Assembly (NCBI RefSeq): GCF_026719705.1
Contig: NZ_JAPPRR010000001.1
Coordinates: forward strand, 186,001 to 250,000
Source: Pseudokordiimonas caeni
GTDB taxonomy: Bacteria; Pseudomonadota; Alphaproteobacteria; Sphingomonadales; Kordiimonadaceae
Direction of reading: 5' to 3'
DNA length: 64,000 nt
Part shown: piece after piece, positions 50,301-58,327 of the stretch
How the letters are laid out: every line of letters begins with the position of its first letter
How positions within the stretch are numbered: the stretch's first letter is position 1
Notes under the pieces: model-generated
What the model was told of the DNA's origin: nothing
Seen by the model: only the letters and a program-made list of their open reading frames with translations
The model's database searches: none
Translations under genes and position numbers: made by a program

Positions 50301-51596
50301 TCAATATCCGAAGAAGGCCGGCAGCCATTCGCTGAGGGCGGGAATGAAGGTGATCATCAGGAGGACGGCAATCATCGCGCCGTAAAGCGGCAGGATGGCG
50401 CCAACGATCTGCTGCAGTTTGATCTTGGCAATACCGCAACCGACGAACAGCACACTGCCGACAGGCGGCGTGCACAGCCCGATACAAAGGTTAAGCACAA
50501 TCATGATACCGAACTGCAAGGGCGACATGCCGAGGCTTTCGGCAACCGGCAACAGGATCGGCGTGAAGATCAGCACCGCTGGCGTCATGTCCATGAAGGT
50601 GCCGATGATCAGGAGCAGCAGGTTAATGAGCAAGAGGATCAGGATCGGGTTGTCGGTCAGGTTCAGGAAGAAGGCGGTCAGCTCTTCCGGGATATGGGTG
50701 TAGCTCAGGATCCAGCTCATGGCCGTGGAGGTGCCGATCAGCAGCATGACGACAGCAGTTGTCTCTGCCGCTTTCAGGAAAATGGTCGGCAGGTCGGCAA
50801 GCTTCACCTCGCGGTACACGATCACCGACAGGAGAAGGGCATAAAGCACCGCGATGACGCCGGCTTCGGTCGCGGTGAAGAAGCCGCCGATGATGCCGCC
50901 GATCACAAGCACGATCAGGAAAAGGGACGGCAGGGCCGCGATGCCGGTGCGGACAACGGCGCCGATGCTGGACCGCTCCCCCACCGGATAGCCTTTAATC
51001 CGCGCGAACAGGGCGCAGACGATCATCAGGCCGATAGCCAGCAGGATGCCCGGCAGATAGCCCGCAATGAAAAGGGCGGCGATCGAGACCCCGCCGCTCG
51101 CGAGGCTATAGATAATCAGGATATTGCTGGGTGGGATCAGGAGCCCGGTGGTGGAGGCGGTGACCGTGACGGCCGCGTTGAAGGCGGGGTCATAGCCCTG
51201 CTTCTTCATCGAAGGGATCATGAAGCCGCCAATAGCGCTGGTGGCGGCCACGGCCGAGCCAGATATGGCGCCAAAAAGCGTGCAGGCGACGATATTGACG
51301 AACGCCAGCCCACCCGGCAGGTGGCCGATCAATGCCATCGCGAAATCAATCAGCCGCCGCGCGATCCCGCCTTGGCCCATCAGGATGCCCGACAGGATGA
51401 AGAAGGGAATGGCAAGGAGGGCAAAGCCGTCGATGCCGCTCGCCATGCGCTGCGCGATGGTGGTGGCAGCGGGTGTGGGGTCGATGGTGACGAGCATGGT
51501 CGCCAGTGTGGCGAGCCCGATGCCGACCGATATGGGTACGTTCGTGAACAGAAGCCCGAGGAAGACGAGAACAAGGAGGGTGATGGAAAGGTCCAT
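50301..51596 (-). CDS. dctM: TRAP transporter large permease (DctM)
   Basis: The product is a 431-residue protein with about 12 membrane segments, the channel subunit of a TRAP system. It contains the DctM-typical GSAVAATSAIGGFMIP, LLIPPSNILIIY and CTPPVGSVLFVG motifs. It couples Na+ influx to organic-acid uptake. Four bases separate it from the small permease gene upstream. The substrate is likely a uronate or sugar acid, judged from the neighbours. Confidence 0.95.
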   Translation of the reverse strand: MDLSITLLVLVFLGLLFTNVPISVGIGLATLATMLVTIDPTPAATTIAQRMASGIDGFALLAIPFFILSGILMGQGGIARRLIDFAMALIGHLPGGLAFVNIVACTLFGAISGSAVAATSAIGGFMIPSMKKQGYDPAFNAAVTVTASTTGLLIPPSNILIIYSLASGGVSIAALFIAGYLPGILLAIGLMIVCALFARIKGYPVGERSSIGAVVRTGIAALPSLFLIVLVIGGIIGGFFTATEAGVIAVLYALLLSVIVYREVKLADLPTIFLKAAETTAVVMLLIGTSTAMSWILSYTHIPEELTAFFLNLTDNPILILLLINLLLLIIGTFMDMTPAVLIFTPILLPVAESLGMSPLQFGIMIVLNLCIGLCTPPVGSVLFVGCGIAKIKLQQIVGAILPLYGAMIAVLLMITFIPALSEWLPAFFGY

Positions 51597-51600
51597 GGGG

Positions 51601-52110
51601 TCAGTCTCCGTCCTCGGCGGTCAGGCCGTCGTGCGGGGGCAGGTCGTCGCCGCCCGTTATGAGGCGGCGGATGAAATCAAGGGCATAGATGGTAATCAGC
51701 ACGCCCGAGAGCGGCAGGACGCAGTAAACGTAACCGATGGGCAGGCCGAGCGCGGCGCTTGTCTGTTTCATCTCGAAAGTGAGCGTCACAAGCTGCAGGC
51801 CGCCATAAACCATCACCGCAAGCGCAAAGAAGGCGACCATGGCATGCGCAAAAAGGCCCAGCCGGTGGCGGGTCGCTTCGCTTTGCCGGTCCACGAAATA
51901 GCTGAGGCCCAGATGCGCGCGCCGCCGGTAGGCCCAAGCGGCCCCAAGAAGCCCGATCCAGATCAGGAGATACCGGGCAAGTTCTTCGGTCCAGCCCGAG
52001 GGCGAGTTCATCACGAAGCGGGTGAAAATCTGCCAGGTAACATCCGCGACCATCAGCGCCATCAATGTGGCCAGCGTGACCGAGAGGAATTTATCGAGTG
52101 CAGCAATCAT
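51601..52110 (-). CDS. dctQ: TRAP transporter small permease (DctQ)
   Basis: The product is 169 residues with four membrane helices and the DctQ signature pattern W-T-E-E-L-A-R-Y-L-L-I-W-I-G-L-L-G-A (about residues 37-55). It is required with DctM and DctP for uptake. The ATG at 52110 follows GGAGCC; the gene is 10 bases after dctP and 4 before dctM. Confidence 0.94.
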   Translation of the reverse strand: MIAALDKFLSVTLATLMALMVADVTWQIFTRFVMNSPSGWTEELARYLLIWIGLLGAAWAYRRRAHLGLSYFVDRQSEATRHRLGLFAHAMVAFFALAVMVYGGLQLVTLTFEMKQTSAALGLPIGYVYCVLPLSGVLITIYALDFIRRLITGGDDLPPHDGLTAEDGD

Positions 52111-52120
52111 CTGTCGGCTC

Positions 52121-53110
52121 CTATGGCGTTTCCGCGATCTGCTGCATCAGCGGATAGACGGGATCGTCACGGAAGCTTTCGTGCATCTCCTGCACGGCAG
52201 CCTGAAAGGCGGTGACATCGGGCTCGATAATCTCGACCCCTGCCGCCCGCATCGCGGAAAGGGCTTCCTCGGTTGCTTCGTCCCAAAGCTGGCGCTGATA
52301 GGGCACGGAGCGCGCGGCGGCTTCGGTCACCCAGCCTTGCTGCTCGGGCGTCAGATTGTCCCAGACATGTTTGGACATGAGAAGCACATCAGGTACCGCG
52401 GCATGCCGGTCGAGCGTGAAATAGGGGGCTACGTCATAATGCTTGGAGGTGAAGAAGCTTGGCGGGTTGTTCTCCGCCCCGTCCACCACGCCTTGCTGGA
52501 GGGCGGTATAAAGCTCGGGGTAGGCGATCGGCGTGGCGTTGCCGCCGAGGGCGTCCACCATGCGCATCGCTGTCTGGCTGTTCATCACCCGGATTTTCAG
52601 GCCTTTGAGGTCGGCTGGCGACCGTACTGGCACCTTGGTCGTATAGAAGCTGCGGCTGCCGGCATTATAGAAGACAAGCCCGTGCAGGCGGACATTCTCG
52701 CCGGCTTTCAGGAGATGCTGGCCGACGGGGCCTTCAAGGACGCGCCAGTAATGGTCCTCGTCGCGGAACAGGTAGGGGATTGAGAAAAGCTTCATCTCGG
52801 GCACGAAGCCTTCAAGGGGGGCCGCCGAGACCTTGGCGATGGCGAGCGAACCGATCTGCAGCAGCTCCAGCGTTTCCCGTTCGGACCCCAGTTGGGCGTT
52901 CGGGAACACGTCGATATCCATCGTACCATGCGACAGCGCGCGCAGCTCCTTGCCCATATAGAGCATGGCCATATGCACCGGGTGGCCGGTATCAAGGCCA
53001 TGCGCCAGTTTCAGCACGGTCGTGCGGTTGCTGTCCTCGCAGCTGATTGTCAACAAGGCCGCCGCTGCGACGAGCACAGCGCGGCCGAGTTTTCCGAGGC
53101 CGGTCAGCAT
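52121..53110 (-). CDS. dctP: TRAP transporter substrate-binding protein (DctP), probable lipoprotein
   Basis: The product is a 329-residue binding protein starting at the ATG at 53110 (GGGAGGG upstream). The signal sequence ends LLTISC-E, a lipobox, so the protein is likely lipid-anchored. The DctP core is clear: LKGLKIRVMNSQTA, the segment LGGNATPIAYPELYTALQQG and VVDGAENNPPSF, with the conserved Arg that clamps the carboxylate. This pattern is common in uronate/sugar-acid TRAP proteins. It is first in a six-gene minus-strand operon, and its promoter region carries two FadR-type sites. A frame open to 53212 adds a non-signal sequence and is not used. Confidence 0.92.
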   Translation of the reverse strand: MLTGLGKLGRAVLVAAAALLTISCEDSNRTTVLKLAHGLDTGHPVHMAMLYMGKELRALSHGTMDIDVFPNAQLGSERETLELLQIGSLAIAKVSAAPLEGFVPEMKLFSIPYLFRDEDHYWRVLEGPVGQHLLKAGENVRLHGLVFYNAGSRSFYTTKVPVRSPADLKGLKIRVMNSQTAMRMVDALGGNATPIAYPELYTALQQGVVDGAENNPPSFFTSKHYDVAPYFTLDRHAAVPDVLLMSKHVWDNLTPEQQGWVTEAAARSVPYQRQLWDEATEEALSAMRAAGVEIIEPDVTAFQAAVQEMHESFRDDPVYPLMQQIAETP

Positions 53111-53176
53111 TCGGATTTCCCTCCCCTGTGCCTTGGCCGAAACAGGACAGGCCGCCCTGATGGCAAAATCAGAAAT

Positions 53177-53187
53177 TGGCCTGTCCA
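53177..53187. promoter_or_regulatory. FadR/GntR-type operator candidate, dctP side
   Basis: TGGCCTGTCCA is a one-mismatch palindrome (complement TGGACAGGCCA) of the same form as the site at 59808. It lies 67 bases upstream of dctP in the dctP/fadR-type divergent spacer. Confidence 0.55.
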
Positions 53188-53278
53188 GATGTGCCAACCT
53201 ATCATCGGGCAAAAAATGAATGCAAGCGTGAATCTATTGATATTTGACCATTGGCAGCGATGAGGTGACCTTGTAAAC

Positions 53279-53289
53279 TGGTCAACCCA
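53279..53289. promoter_or_regulatory. FadR/GntR-type operator candidate, regulator side
   Basis: TGGTCAACCCA lies 59 bases before the start codon of the GntR-type gene at 53348, consistent with autoregulation. A further TGACCA half-site is at 53245-53250. Confidence 0.5.
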
Positions 53290-53347
53290 ATTGCCGGGCG
53301 CGCCGTTCTCTGGCAGGATCGAGCGGCAAGCCCATCAGGAGATTTGT

Positions 53348-54115
53348 ATGGCAGAACAGACGATCAAGGTGCCGCGGCTGTATCAGCAGGTGGCCGAAAA
53401 GCTGATCGAGATGATCGAATCGGGCGAGTATGACGTGGGCTCGCGCCTGCCGGCCGAGCGCGAGCTGGCCGCCATGTTCAGTGTCAGCCGCCCGACGATC
53501 CGCGAAGCTGTGATCGCGCTGGAGCTTGAGAATTTCGTCGAGGTCCGCACCGGATCGGGCGTGTATGTGAAAGCCGGGCGCCGCGAAAGCGGACGTCTGG
53601 CCGACAAGGATATCGGCCCCTTCGAGCTGACCGAAGCTCGCATCCTTTTCGAAGGTGAAGCGGCGGCCTTGGCCGCGCGGATGATTACGGACGCCGAACT
53701 TCGCCAGTTGGAAAGCATCCTTGGCGAAATGGCGGCTGAAAACGAATCCGGCGAGGAAATGCACGAGGAAGCAGACAAGAAATTCCATATGACCATCGCC
53801 CAGGCGACGCGCAACAGCGCGGTCGTTTCGGTGATCGAGGGCCTGTGGGATGCCCGCGAAAGCTCGCCGCTCACGCGCCGCATGTATCAGCGCGTACGCA
53901 ACAAGGGCTTCAAGCCTTCGATCGAGGAACACCGTGACGTGTTCAACGCCATCGCCACCCGCGATCCCGCCATTGCACGTGCGGCCATGCGCGAGCACCT
54001 TACCCGCGTGATCGACAGTATCCTTGAGGCAACCGAGGTGGAGGCCATCGAGGCCGCCCGCAGCGAAGTGGCCAAGAGCCGCGAACGCTATAGCGTCGCC
54101 CGCAAACTAGGCTAG
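53348..54115 (+). CDS. GntR-family regulator, FadR subfamily (probable uronate regulator)
   Basis: The product is a 255-residue regulator starting at the ATG at 53348 after CAGGAG. The winged HTH (about 8-78) has GSRLPAERELAAMFSVSRPT followed by IREAVIALELENFVEVRTGSGVYV. The FCD domain (about 90-230) keeps the metal/effector residues around HMTIAQATRN and EHRDVFNAIATRDPAIARAAMREHL. It resembles UxuR/ExuR/LldR-type repressors. Its position between the TRAP operon and the DUF4861-kduI-kduD operon, with matching sites in both flanking spacers, makes it the best candidate for the regulator of the whole uronate locus. Confidence 0.92.
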   Translation: MAEQTIKVPRLYQQVAEKLIEMIESGEYDVGSRLPAERELAAMFSVSRPTIREAVIALELENFVEVRTGSGVYVKAGRRESGRLADKDIGPFELTEARILFEGEAAALAARMITDAELRQLESILGEMAAENESGEEMHEEADKKFHMTIAQATRNSAVVSVIEGLWDARESSPLTRRMYQRVRNKGFKPSIEEHRDVFNAIATRDPAIARAAMREHLTRVIDSILEATEVEAIEAARSEVAKSRERYSVARKLG

Positions 54116-54131
54116 GCCGCCTAATATAATC

Positions 54132-54142
54132 TGGTCAGGCAG
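54132..54142 (+). promoter_or_regulatory. FadR/GntR-type operator candidate upstream of DUF4861 (site 1)
   Basis: TGGTCAGGCAG lies 68 bases before the DUF4861 start codon and is identical to the word on the complementary strand at 36635-36645. Confidence 0.55.
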
Positions 54143-54160
54143 ATATTCTTGATAATCAAA

Positions 54161-54189
54161 CATTGGTCAGGTACATTGCCGGACCAATG
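54161..54189 (+). promoter_or_regulatory. FadR/GntR-type operator candidate upstream of DUF4861 (paired sites)
   Basis: CATTGGTC (54161-54168) and GACCAATG (54182-54189) are exact complements 13 bases apart. Each arm is the outer half of an inward-facing TGGTC-N-GG word (TGGTCAGGTAC; TGGTCCGGCA on the other strand). The block ends 20 bases before the start codon, just upstream of the ribosome-binding site, a position suited to repression. Confidence 0.6.
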
Positions 54190-54209
54190 CAGATTATCGG
54201 GAGGTTGTC

Positions 54210-55178
54210 ATGAAGAATCGCTTGTTGCCGGGAGTTGCCATCGGCTTAGGGCTGGTAGGCGGGGCACTGACGCTCGCCGCGCATGCCGGGGACGCCACCA
54301 AAGGCGTTGCTGCCGTGGATATCGGTATCCAGAAGGGCGCGACCTTCAATGGCCACAAGTATGTCGGTGGCACCTATGGGCAGGTTGATACCATCACCAT
54401 GCCCGACCATCACACGCTGGATGACAAGCTGATCGCTTATGAGGGGCCGGGCTGGGAGTCCGACCGTGTGGGCTACCGCCTGTATCTTGACGAACGCAGC
54501 GTGACGGATGTGTGGGGCAAGAAGCTGCCCGCCGCGGTGCTGCACACTGTCGGGCGCGGCGACAATTATTCCGTGATGAACGACTGGGGCATGGATGTCC
54601 TCAAGGTCGGTGAAAGCCTCGGGATTGGCGGCCTTGGGTATGCCGATGACACGGGCGCCCATCAGGTAGGCAAGGCCCAGAAGATTTCAGCAGACCGCTT
54701 GAAGCCCGGCGCCGATGCTGCCGGCGTGCGTGTGCGCCACAATGGCCTCAAGAACGGCGAGGGGCTTTATGACCTGACGGCCGATTATGTGATCCATGCT
54801 GGTTCGCGCCTCACCCATGTAACGGCAAAGGCCACGGGCGACGCACCGACCCTTGCGACCGGTGTGGTGATCCATGACGGGGTGACAATTCTGGAAGGCG
54901 CAGCGACCGACAGCGCCTGGGGCTATGTCGCCACATGGGGGCAACAGAGCCTGAACAACGATAATCTCGGCCTTGTGGTATTTTACCCGAAAGACGGCGT
55001 GGCGAAGACGGACGGGCGCGATGCGCACACGCTCTATATCACCTTCAAGCCCGGCATCACGGTTGACTATGCCTTCGGTGCGGCGTGGGAACTTGAATCC
55101 GACGGCATCAAGACGCTTGATGGCTTCAAGGCCTATCTCGAGAAGACCGCAGCTTCGCTCGCAGCGGGTGGCAAATAA
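54210..55178 (+). CDS. DUF4861-type exported protein
   Basis: The product is 322 residues with a signal peptide (cleavage near LAAHAGDA). The conserved stretch YEGPGWESDRVGYRLYLDER and the DWGMDVLKVG, GGLGYAD segments are what I associate with DUF4861 proteins, which occur in uronate-polysaccharide loci. The beta-rich pattern suggests a carbohydrate-active fold of the galactose-mutarotase/lyase type. It leads an operon with kduI (45 bases later) and kduD, so it probably acts in the periplasm on unsaturated-uronate oligosaccharides or sugars before import. Catalytic function is not established by the sequence. Confidence 0.75.
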   Translation: MKNRLLPGVAIGLGLVGGALTLAAHAGDATKGVAAVDIGIQKGATFNGHKYVGGTYGQVDTITMPDHHTLDDKLIAYEGPGWESDRVGYRLYLDERSVTDVWGKKLPAAVLHTVGRGDNYSVMNDWGMDVLKVGESLGIGGLGYADDTGAHQVGKAQKISADRLKPGADAAGVRVRHNGLKNGEGLYDLTADYVIHAGSRLTHVTAKATGDAPTLATGVVIHDGVTILEGAATDSAWGYVATWGQQSLNNDNLGLVVFYPKDGVAKTDGRDAHTLYITFKPGITVDYAFGAAWELESDGIKTLDGFKAYLEKTAASLAAGGK

Positions 55179-55222
55179 GCCGCCCGTATCCCCGAACATC
55201 CAATTCCCGAGGAGAATGAAGG

Positions 55223-56053
55223 GTGGAACTCCGCTATTCTGCCGATCAGGTCCGTTATCGCCGCATGACGAGCGACGAACTGCGTGAAAGCTATGTCGTT
55301 GCCAATCTTTTCACGCCCGATACGGTGCCGCTTACCTATTCAGATATCGATCGCGGTGTGGTCGGCTCTGCCGTGCCGGTCAAACAGAAGCTTGGCTTGC
55401 CGGTCCACAAGGAACTGGCATGCGACTATTTCACCCAGCGCCGTGAAATCGGGGTGCTGAATATCGGTGGCAAAGGTCGCATCACGGTAAGCGGTGTTGC
55501 CTATGACCTCGATTTCGAGGACAGCCTTTATATCGGGCGCGGCAATGAAGAGGTGGTTTTCGAAAGCAGCGATCCCGCGAACCCCGCCAAATTCTATTTC
55601 GTCAGCTATCCGGCCCATGCGGCCTATCCGACCAAGCTCGTCACCAAGGCGATGGCGAAGCGGCTGGAGCTTGGCTCGGTGGCAACCGCCAACAAGCGGG
55701 TGATCCATCAGGCGATCCGTCCGGGCATTGTGGAAACCTGTCAGGTGGTGATGGGCTTCACAGCGCTTGATGTCGGCAATGTGTGGAACACGATGCCGCC
55801 GCACACACACCGCCGCCGGTCGGAATATTATATGTATTACGGGCTCGCTGATGACGCCCGTGTGTTCCACATGATGGGCGAGCCCGACAATATCCGTCCG
55901 CTCATCCTGTCGTCCGGTGAAGTGGCGCTGTCGCCCAGCTGGTCGCTCCACTGCGGGGCGGGCACCACGGCCTACACCTTCTGCTGGTCGATGGGTGGTG
56001 AAAACCAGGAATTTGACGACATGGACCATATCCCCATGGGGGATCTGGCGTGA
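55223..56053 (+). CDS. kduI: 5-dehydro-4-deoxy-D-glucuronate isomerase
   Basis: The product is a 276-residue bicupin zinc enzyme, exactly the usual size. It isomerises 5-keto-4-deoxyuronate (from unsaturated uronic acid) to 2,5-diketo-3-deoxygluconate. Zinc ligands lie in TMPPHTHRRRSEYYMYYGL (two His and Glu) with the last His in SWSLHCGAGT, and the family end GGENQEFDDMDHIPMGDLA is conserved. It has a GTG start at 55223 after GAGGAG. It overlaps kduD by 4 bases (GTGA). Confidence 0.97.
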   Translation: MELRYSADQVRYRRMTSDELRESYVVANLFTPDTVPLTYSDIDRGVVGSAVPVKQKLGLPVHKELACDYFTQRREIGVLNIGGKGRITVSGVAYDLDFEDSLYIGRGNEEVVFESSDPANPAKFYFVSYPAHAAYPTKLVTKAMAKRLELGSVATANKRVIHQAIRPGIVETCQVVMGFTALDVGNVWNTMPPHTHRRRSEYYMYYGLADDARVFHMMGEPDNIRPLILSSGEVALSPSWSLHCGAGTTAYTFCWSMGGENQEFDDMDHIPMGDLA

Positions 56054-56814
56054 GCGCGGCGCTATTCGATCTGACGGGCAAGGTGGCGATTGTCACCGGT
56101 GCGAGCCGAGGGCTGGGGCAGGGCATGGCCCTGGCCCTCGCAAGCGTCGGGGCCGATATCATCGCTGTTGCCTCTAAGGCTGAAAACGCCGCGGATACGG
56201 TTGCCAAGGTGGAAGCCATGGGCCGTCGTGCCGTGGCGCTTGGCTGCCGTCAGGATGATCTGGATGACGTCAGGATGCTTGCCGATAAGGCCATCAAGGC
56301 CTTCGGGCAGGTGGATATTCTGATAAATAACGCCGGCACGATTCGCCGCGCGCCCGCCGAGGATTATAGCGATGACGACTGGCAGGCGGTGATCGATACC
56401 AACCTCAATGGTGTCTTCGCCCTCAGCCGCGATATCGGGCGGCACATGCTGGCGCGCGGGGCAGGCAAGATCATCAATATTGCGTCGCTCCTCAGCTTTC
56501 AGGGCGGGATCACGGTACCGGCTTACTCTGCGAGCAAGGGGGCTGTGATGCAGCTTACCAAAGCGCTCGCCAATGAGTGGGCGGCGCGCGGGGTGCAGGT
56601 GAATGCCATCGCCCCCGGCTATTTCGCGACTGATAACACGGCAGCGCTCAGGGCGGATGAAGCCCGCAACAGTGCGATTTCGGCACGTATCCCGGCCGGC
56701 CGCTGGGGAACGCCCGACGATCTGGCGGGCGCGATCATCTTCCTTGCGTCACGCGCTTCCGATTATGTGAACGGCCACATCCTTCTCGTGGATGGCGGCT
56801 GGATGGCACGTTAG
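56050..56814 (+). CDS. kduD: 2-dehydro-3-deoxy-D-gluconate 5-dehydrogenase
   Basis: The product is a 254-residue SDR that reduces 2,5-diketo-3-deoxygluconate to KDG with NADH. It has the cofactor loop TGASRGLGQGMA, NNAGTIRRAPAEDYSDDDW (typical KduD), catalytic Ser in INIASLLSFQGG, Tyr/Lys in PAYSASKGAVMQL, and the family-specific NAIAPGYFATDNTAALRAD. The GTG start overlaps the kduI stop, so translation is coupled. The KDG produced is phosphorylated by the kinase at 61233. Confidence 0.96.
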   Translation: MSAALFDLTGKVAIVTGASRGLGQGMALALASVGADIIAVASKAENAADTVAKVEAMGRRAVALGCRQDDLDDVRMLADKAIKAFGQVDILINNAGTIRRAPAEDYSDDDWQAVIDTNLNGVFALSRDIGRHMLARGAGKIINIASLLSFQGGITVPAYSASKGAVMQLTKALANEWAARGVQVNAIAPGYFATDNTAALRADEARNSAISARIPAGRWGTPDDLAGAIIFLASRASDYVNGHILLVDGGWMAR

Positions 56815-56831
56815 GTTCCCCTCGTCTTCCT

Positions 56832-58316
56832 TCAGCCTGCGTGTTCCATCTGCGCGGCAAAGTCCTTGAGACTTTGCCGCGCCCCCTCGGCTTCCAGTTT
56901 TGTCAACCAGTGGGTGACGGCCCGCTTGAAACGCACATTCCCGGCGATAGCGGCGGGGAAAACGCTCCGTATTGCGAGGAAGGCGTCAACCCGTTCACGG
57001 CCCTTGAGGTCGGCGAGGGGGAGGAAGCGATCGCGCAGAGGGTCGTCAATCGCCCATGTCTCGCCTGCATCACTACGGCCTGCGGTATAGCGCAACCAGG
57101 CTGAAACGGCGAAGGCAATGGCCTCGATCGGGCCTTGCCTGTCAAGCTGTTCGGAAAGGGCGGGTAGATACCGCTGGGGTATCTTCTGGCTGCCATCCAT
57201 GGCGATCTGCCGCGTTTTGTGCGGCAGGCCGCGATTTGCAAACCGGACCAGAAGCTGGTCGCAATAATCATCGGTGCTGAAGCCTGCGGGCAGGCTGAGC
57301 GTCGGGGCCATTTCGTGCCGCATCAGGGTGCGCACAAGGGCGGCCATCGCGGGGTCGGCAATCGCTTCGGCAACCGTGGCATATCCGGCAAGGCAACCGA
57401 GATAGGCAATCGCGCTGTGGCTGGCGTTCAGGAGCCGAAGTTTCATTTCTTCGAATGGTGCCACTTCGTTCACATAGGTTGCTCCCACCCTGTTCCACGC
57501 GGGGACCGGGCCGGCGAAATTCTCCTCAATCACCCACTGGGTGAAGGGTTCGGTCATCACGCAGGCGGAATCGACAAGGCCGAGCGTGGCGGCGACATCG
57601 GCGACATCTTCGGCAAGCACGGCTGGCGCGATGCGGTCCACCATCGTAGCGGGGAACGTCACATTGTCGGCAATCCAGTCGAGAATATCGGGCCGCGAGA
57701 CGGAGGCGAAAGCGGTGACGGCCGCTTTCAGCTTCGGCCCGTTACCGGCGAGATTGTCGCAGCTGATGATGGTGAGGCCACCGGTGCCCGCTGCCCGCCG
57801 CCTGGCGAGCGCCGCCACAACGAAGGCGATGGCCGTGCGCGGCTCGGCGGGTTTCGCCAGATCATGCAGGATATCGGGATGGTGCATGTCCAGTTTGCCG
57901 GTGGCGTTATCGAGGCAATAGCCTTTCTCGGTGATTGTCAGTGTCACCACATGGGTGGTGGGCGCGGCGATGGCATCGACGACCGCCGTCGGGTTTTCGG
58001 GTGCCACCAGAATATCGGCGATTGATCCGATGATCTCGATCTCGCGTTTCTCCGGCCCCTTGGTGACAAGGCTGTAAAGGCAGTCCTGCGGCACCATCTG
58101 GTCGCGTACGCCAGCCGAGCGCAGGCTGACCCCGATGATCCGCCAGTCGCCGCCGAGTTCCGCAAGCACCTTGTGGCAATAATGTGCCTGATGGGACCGG
58201 TGGAAGGCGCCGACCCCCAGATGCACAATCCCGGCGCCGTGGCGGGCGGGATCGTAGGACAGGGGGGCGACGCTCTGGGGTAGCGCCTGCAGGGTGGCGA
58301 GGGAGAGACGGTCCAC
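56832..58316 (-). CDS. uxuB: D-mannonate oxidoreductase / fructuronate reductase (mannitol dehydrogenase family)
   Basis: The product is a 494-residue polyol-dehydrogenase-family enzyme. The N-terminal Rossmann part starts GIVHLGVGAFHRSHQAHY. The catalytic region includes ISCDNLAGNG, VDRIAPA, and LRLLNASHSAIAYLG with the conserved Lys (EEMKLRLLN) and His. It reduces D-fructuronate to D-mannonate. It has a GTG start at 58316 with AAGGAG upstream. It lies 11 bases after uxaC, which makes its substrate, so the two form an operon feeding the mannonate dehydratase across the divergent promoter. Confidence 0.93.
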   Translation of the reverse strand: MDRLSLATLQALPQSVAPLSYDPARHGAGIVHLGVGAFHRSHQAHYCHKVLAELGGDWRIIGVSLRSAGVRDQMVPQDCLYSLVTKGPEKREIEIIGSIADILVAPENPTAVVDAIAAPTTHVVTLTITEKGYCLDNATGKLDMHHPDILHDLAKPAEPRTAIAFVVAALARRRAAGTGGLTIISCDNLAGNGPKLKAAVTAFASVSRPDILDWIADNVTFPATMVDRIAPAVLAEDVADVAATLGLVDSACVMTEPFTQWVIEENFAGPVPAWNRVGATYVNEVAPFEEMKLRLLNASHSAIAYLGCLAGYATVAEAIADPAMAALVRTLMRHEMAPTLSLPAGFSTDDYCDQLLVRFANRGLPHKTRQIAMDGSQKIPQRYLPALSEQLDRQGPIEAIAFAVSAWLRYTAGRSDAGETWAIDDPLRDRFLPLADLKGRERVDAFLAIRSVFPAAIAGNVRFKRAVTHWLTKLEAEGARQSLKDFAAQMEHAG

Positions 58317-58327
58317 TGGGTGGCTCC

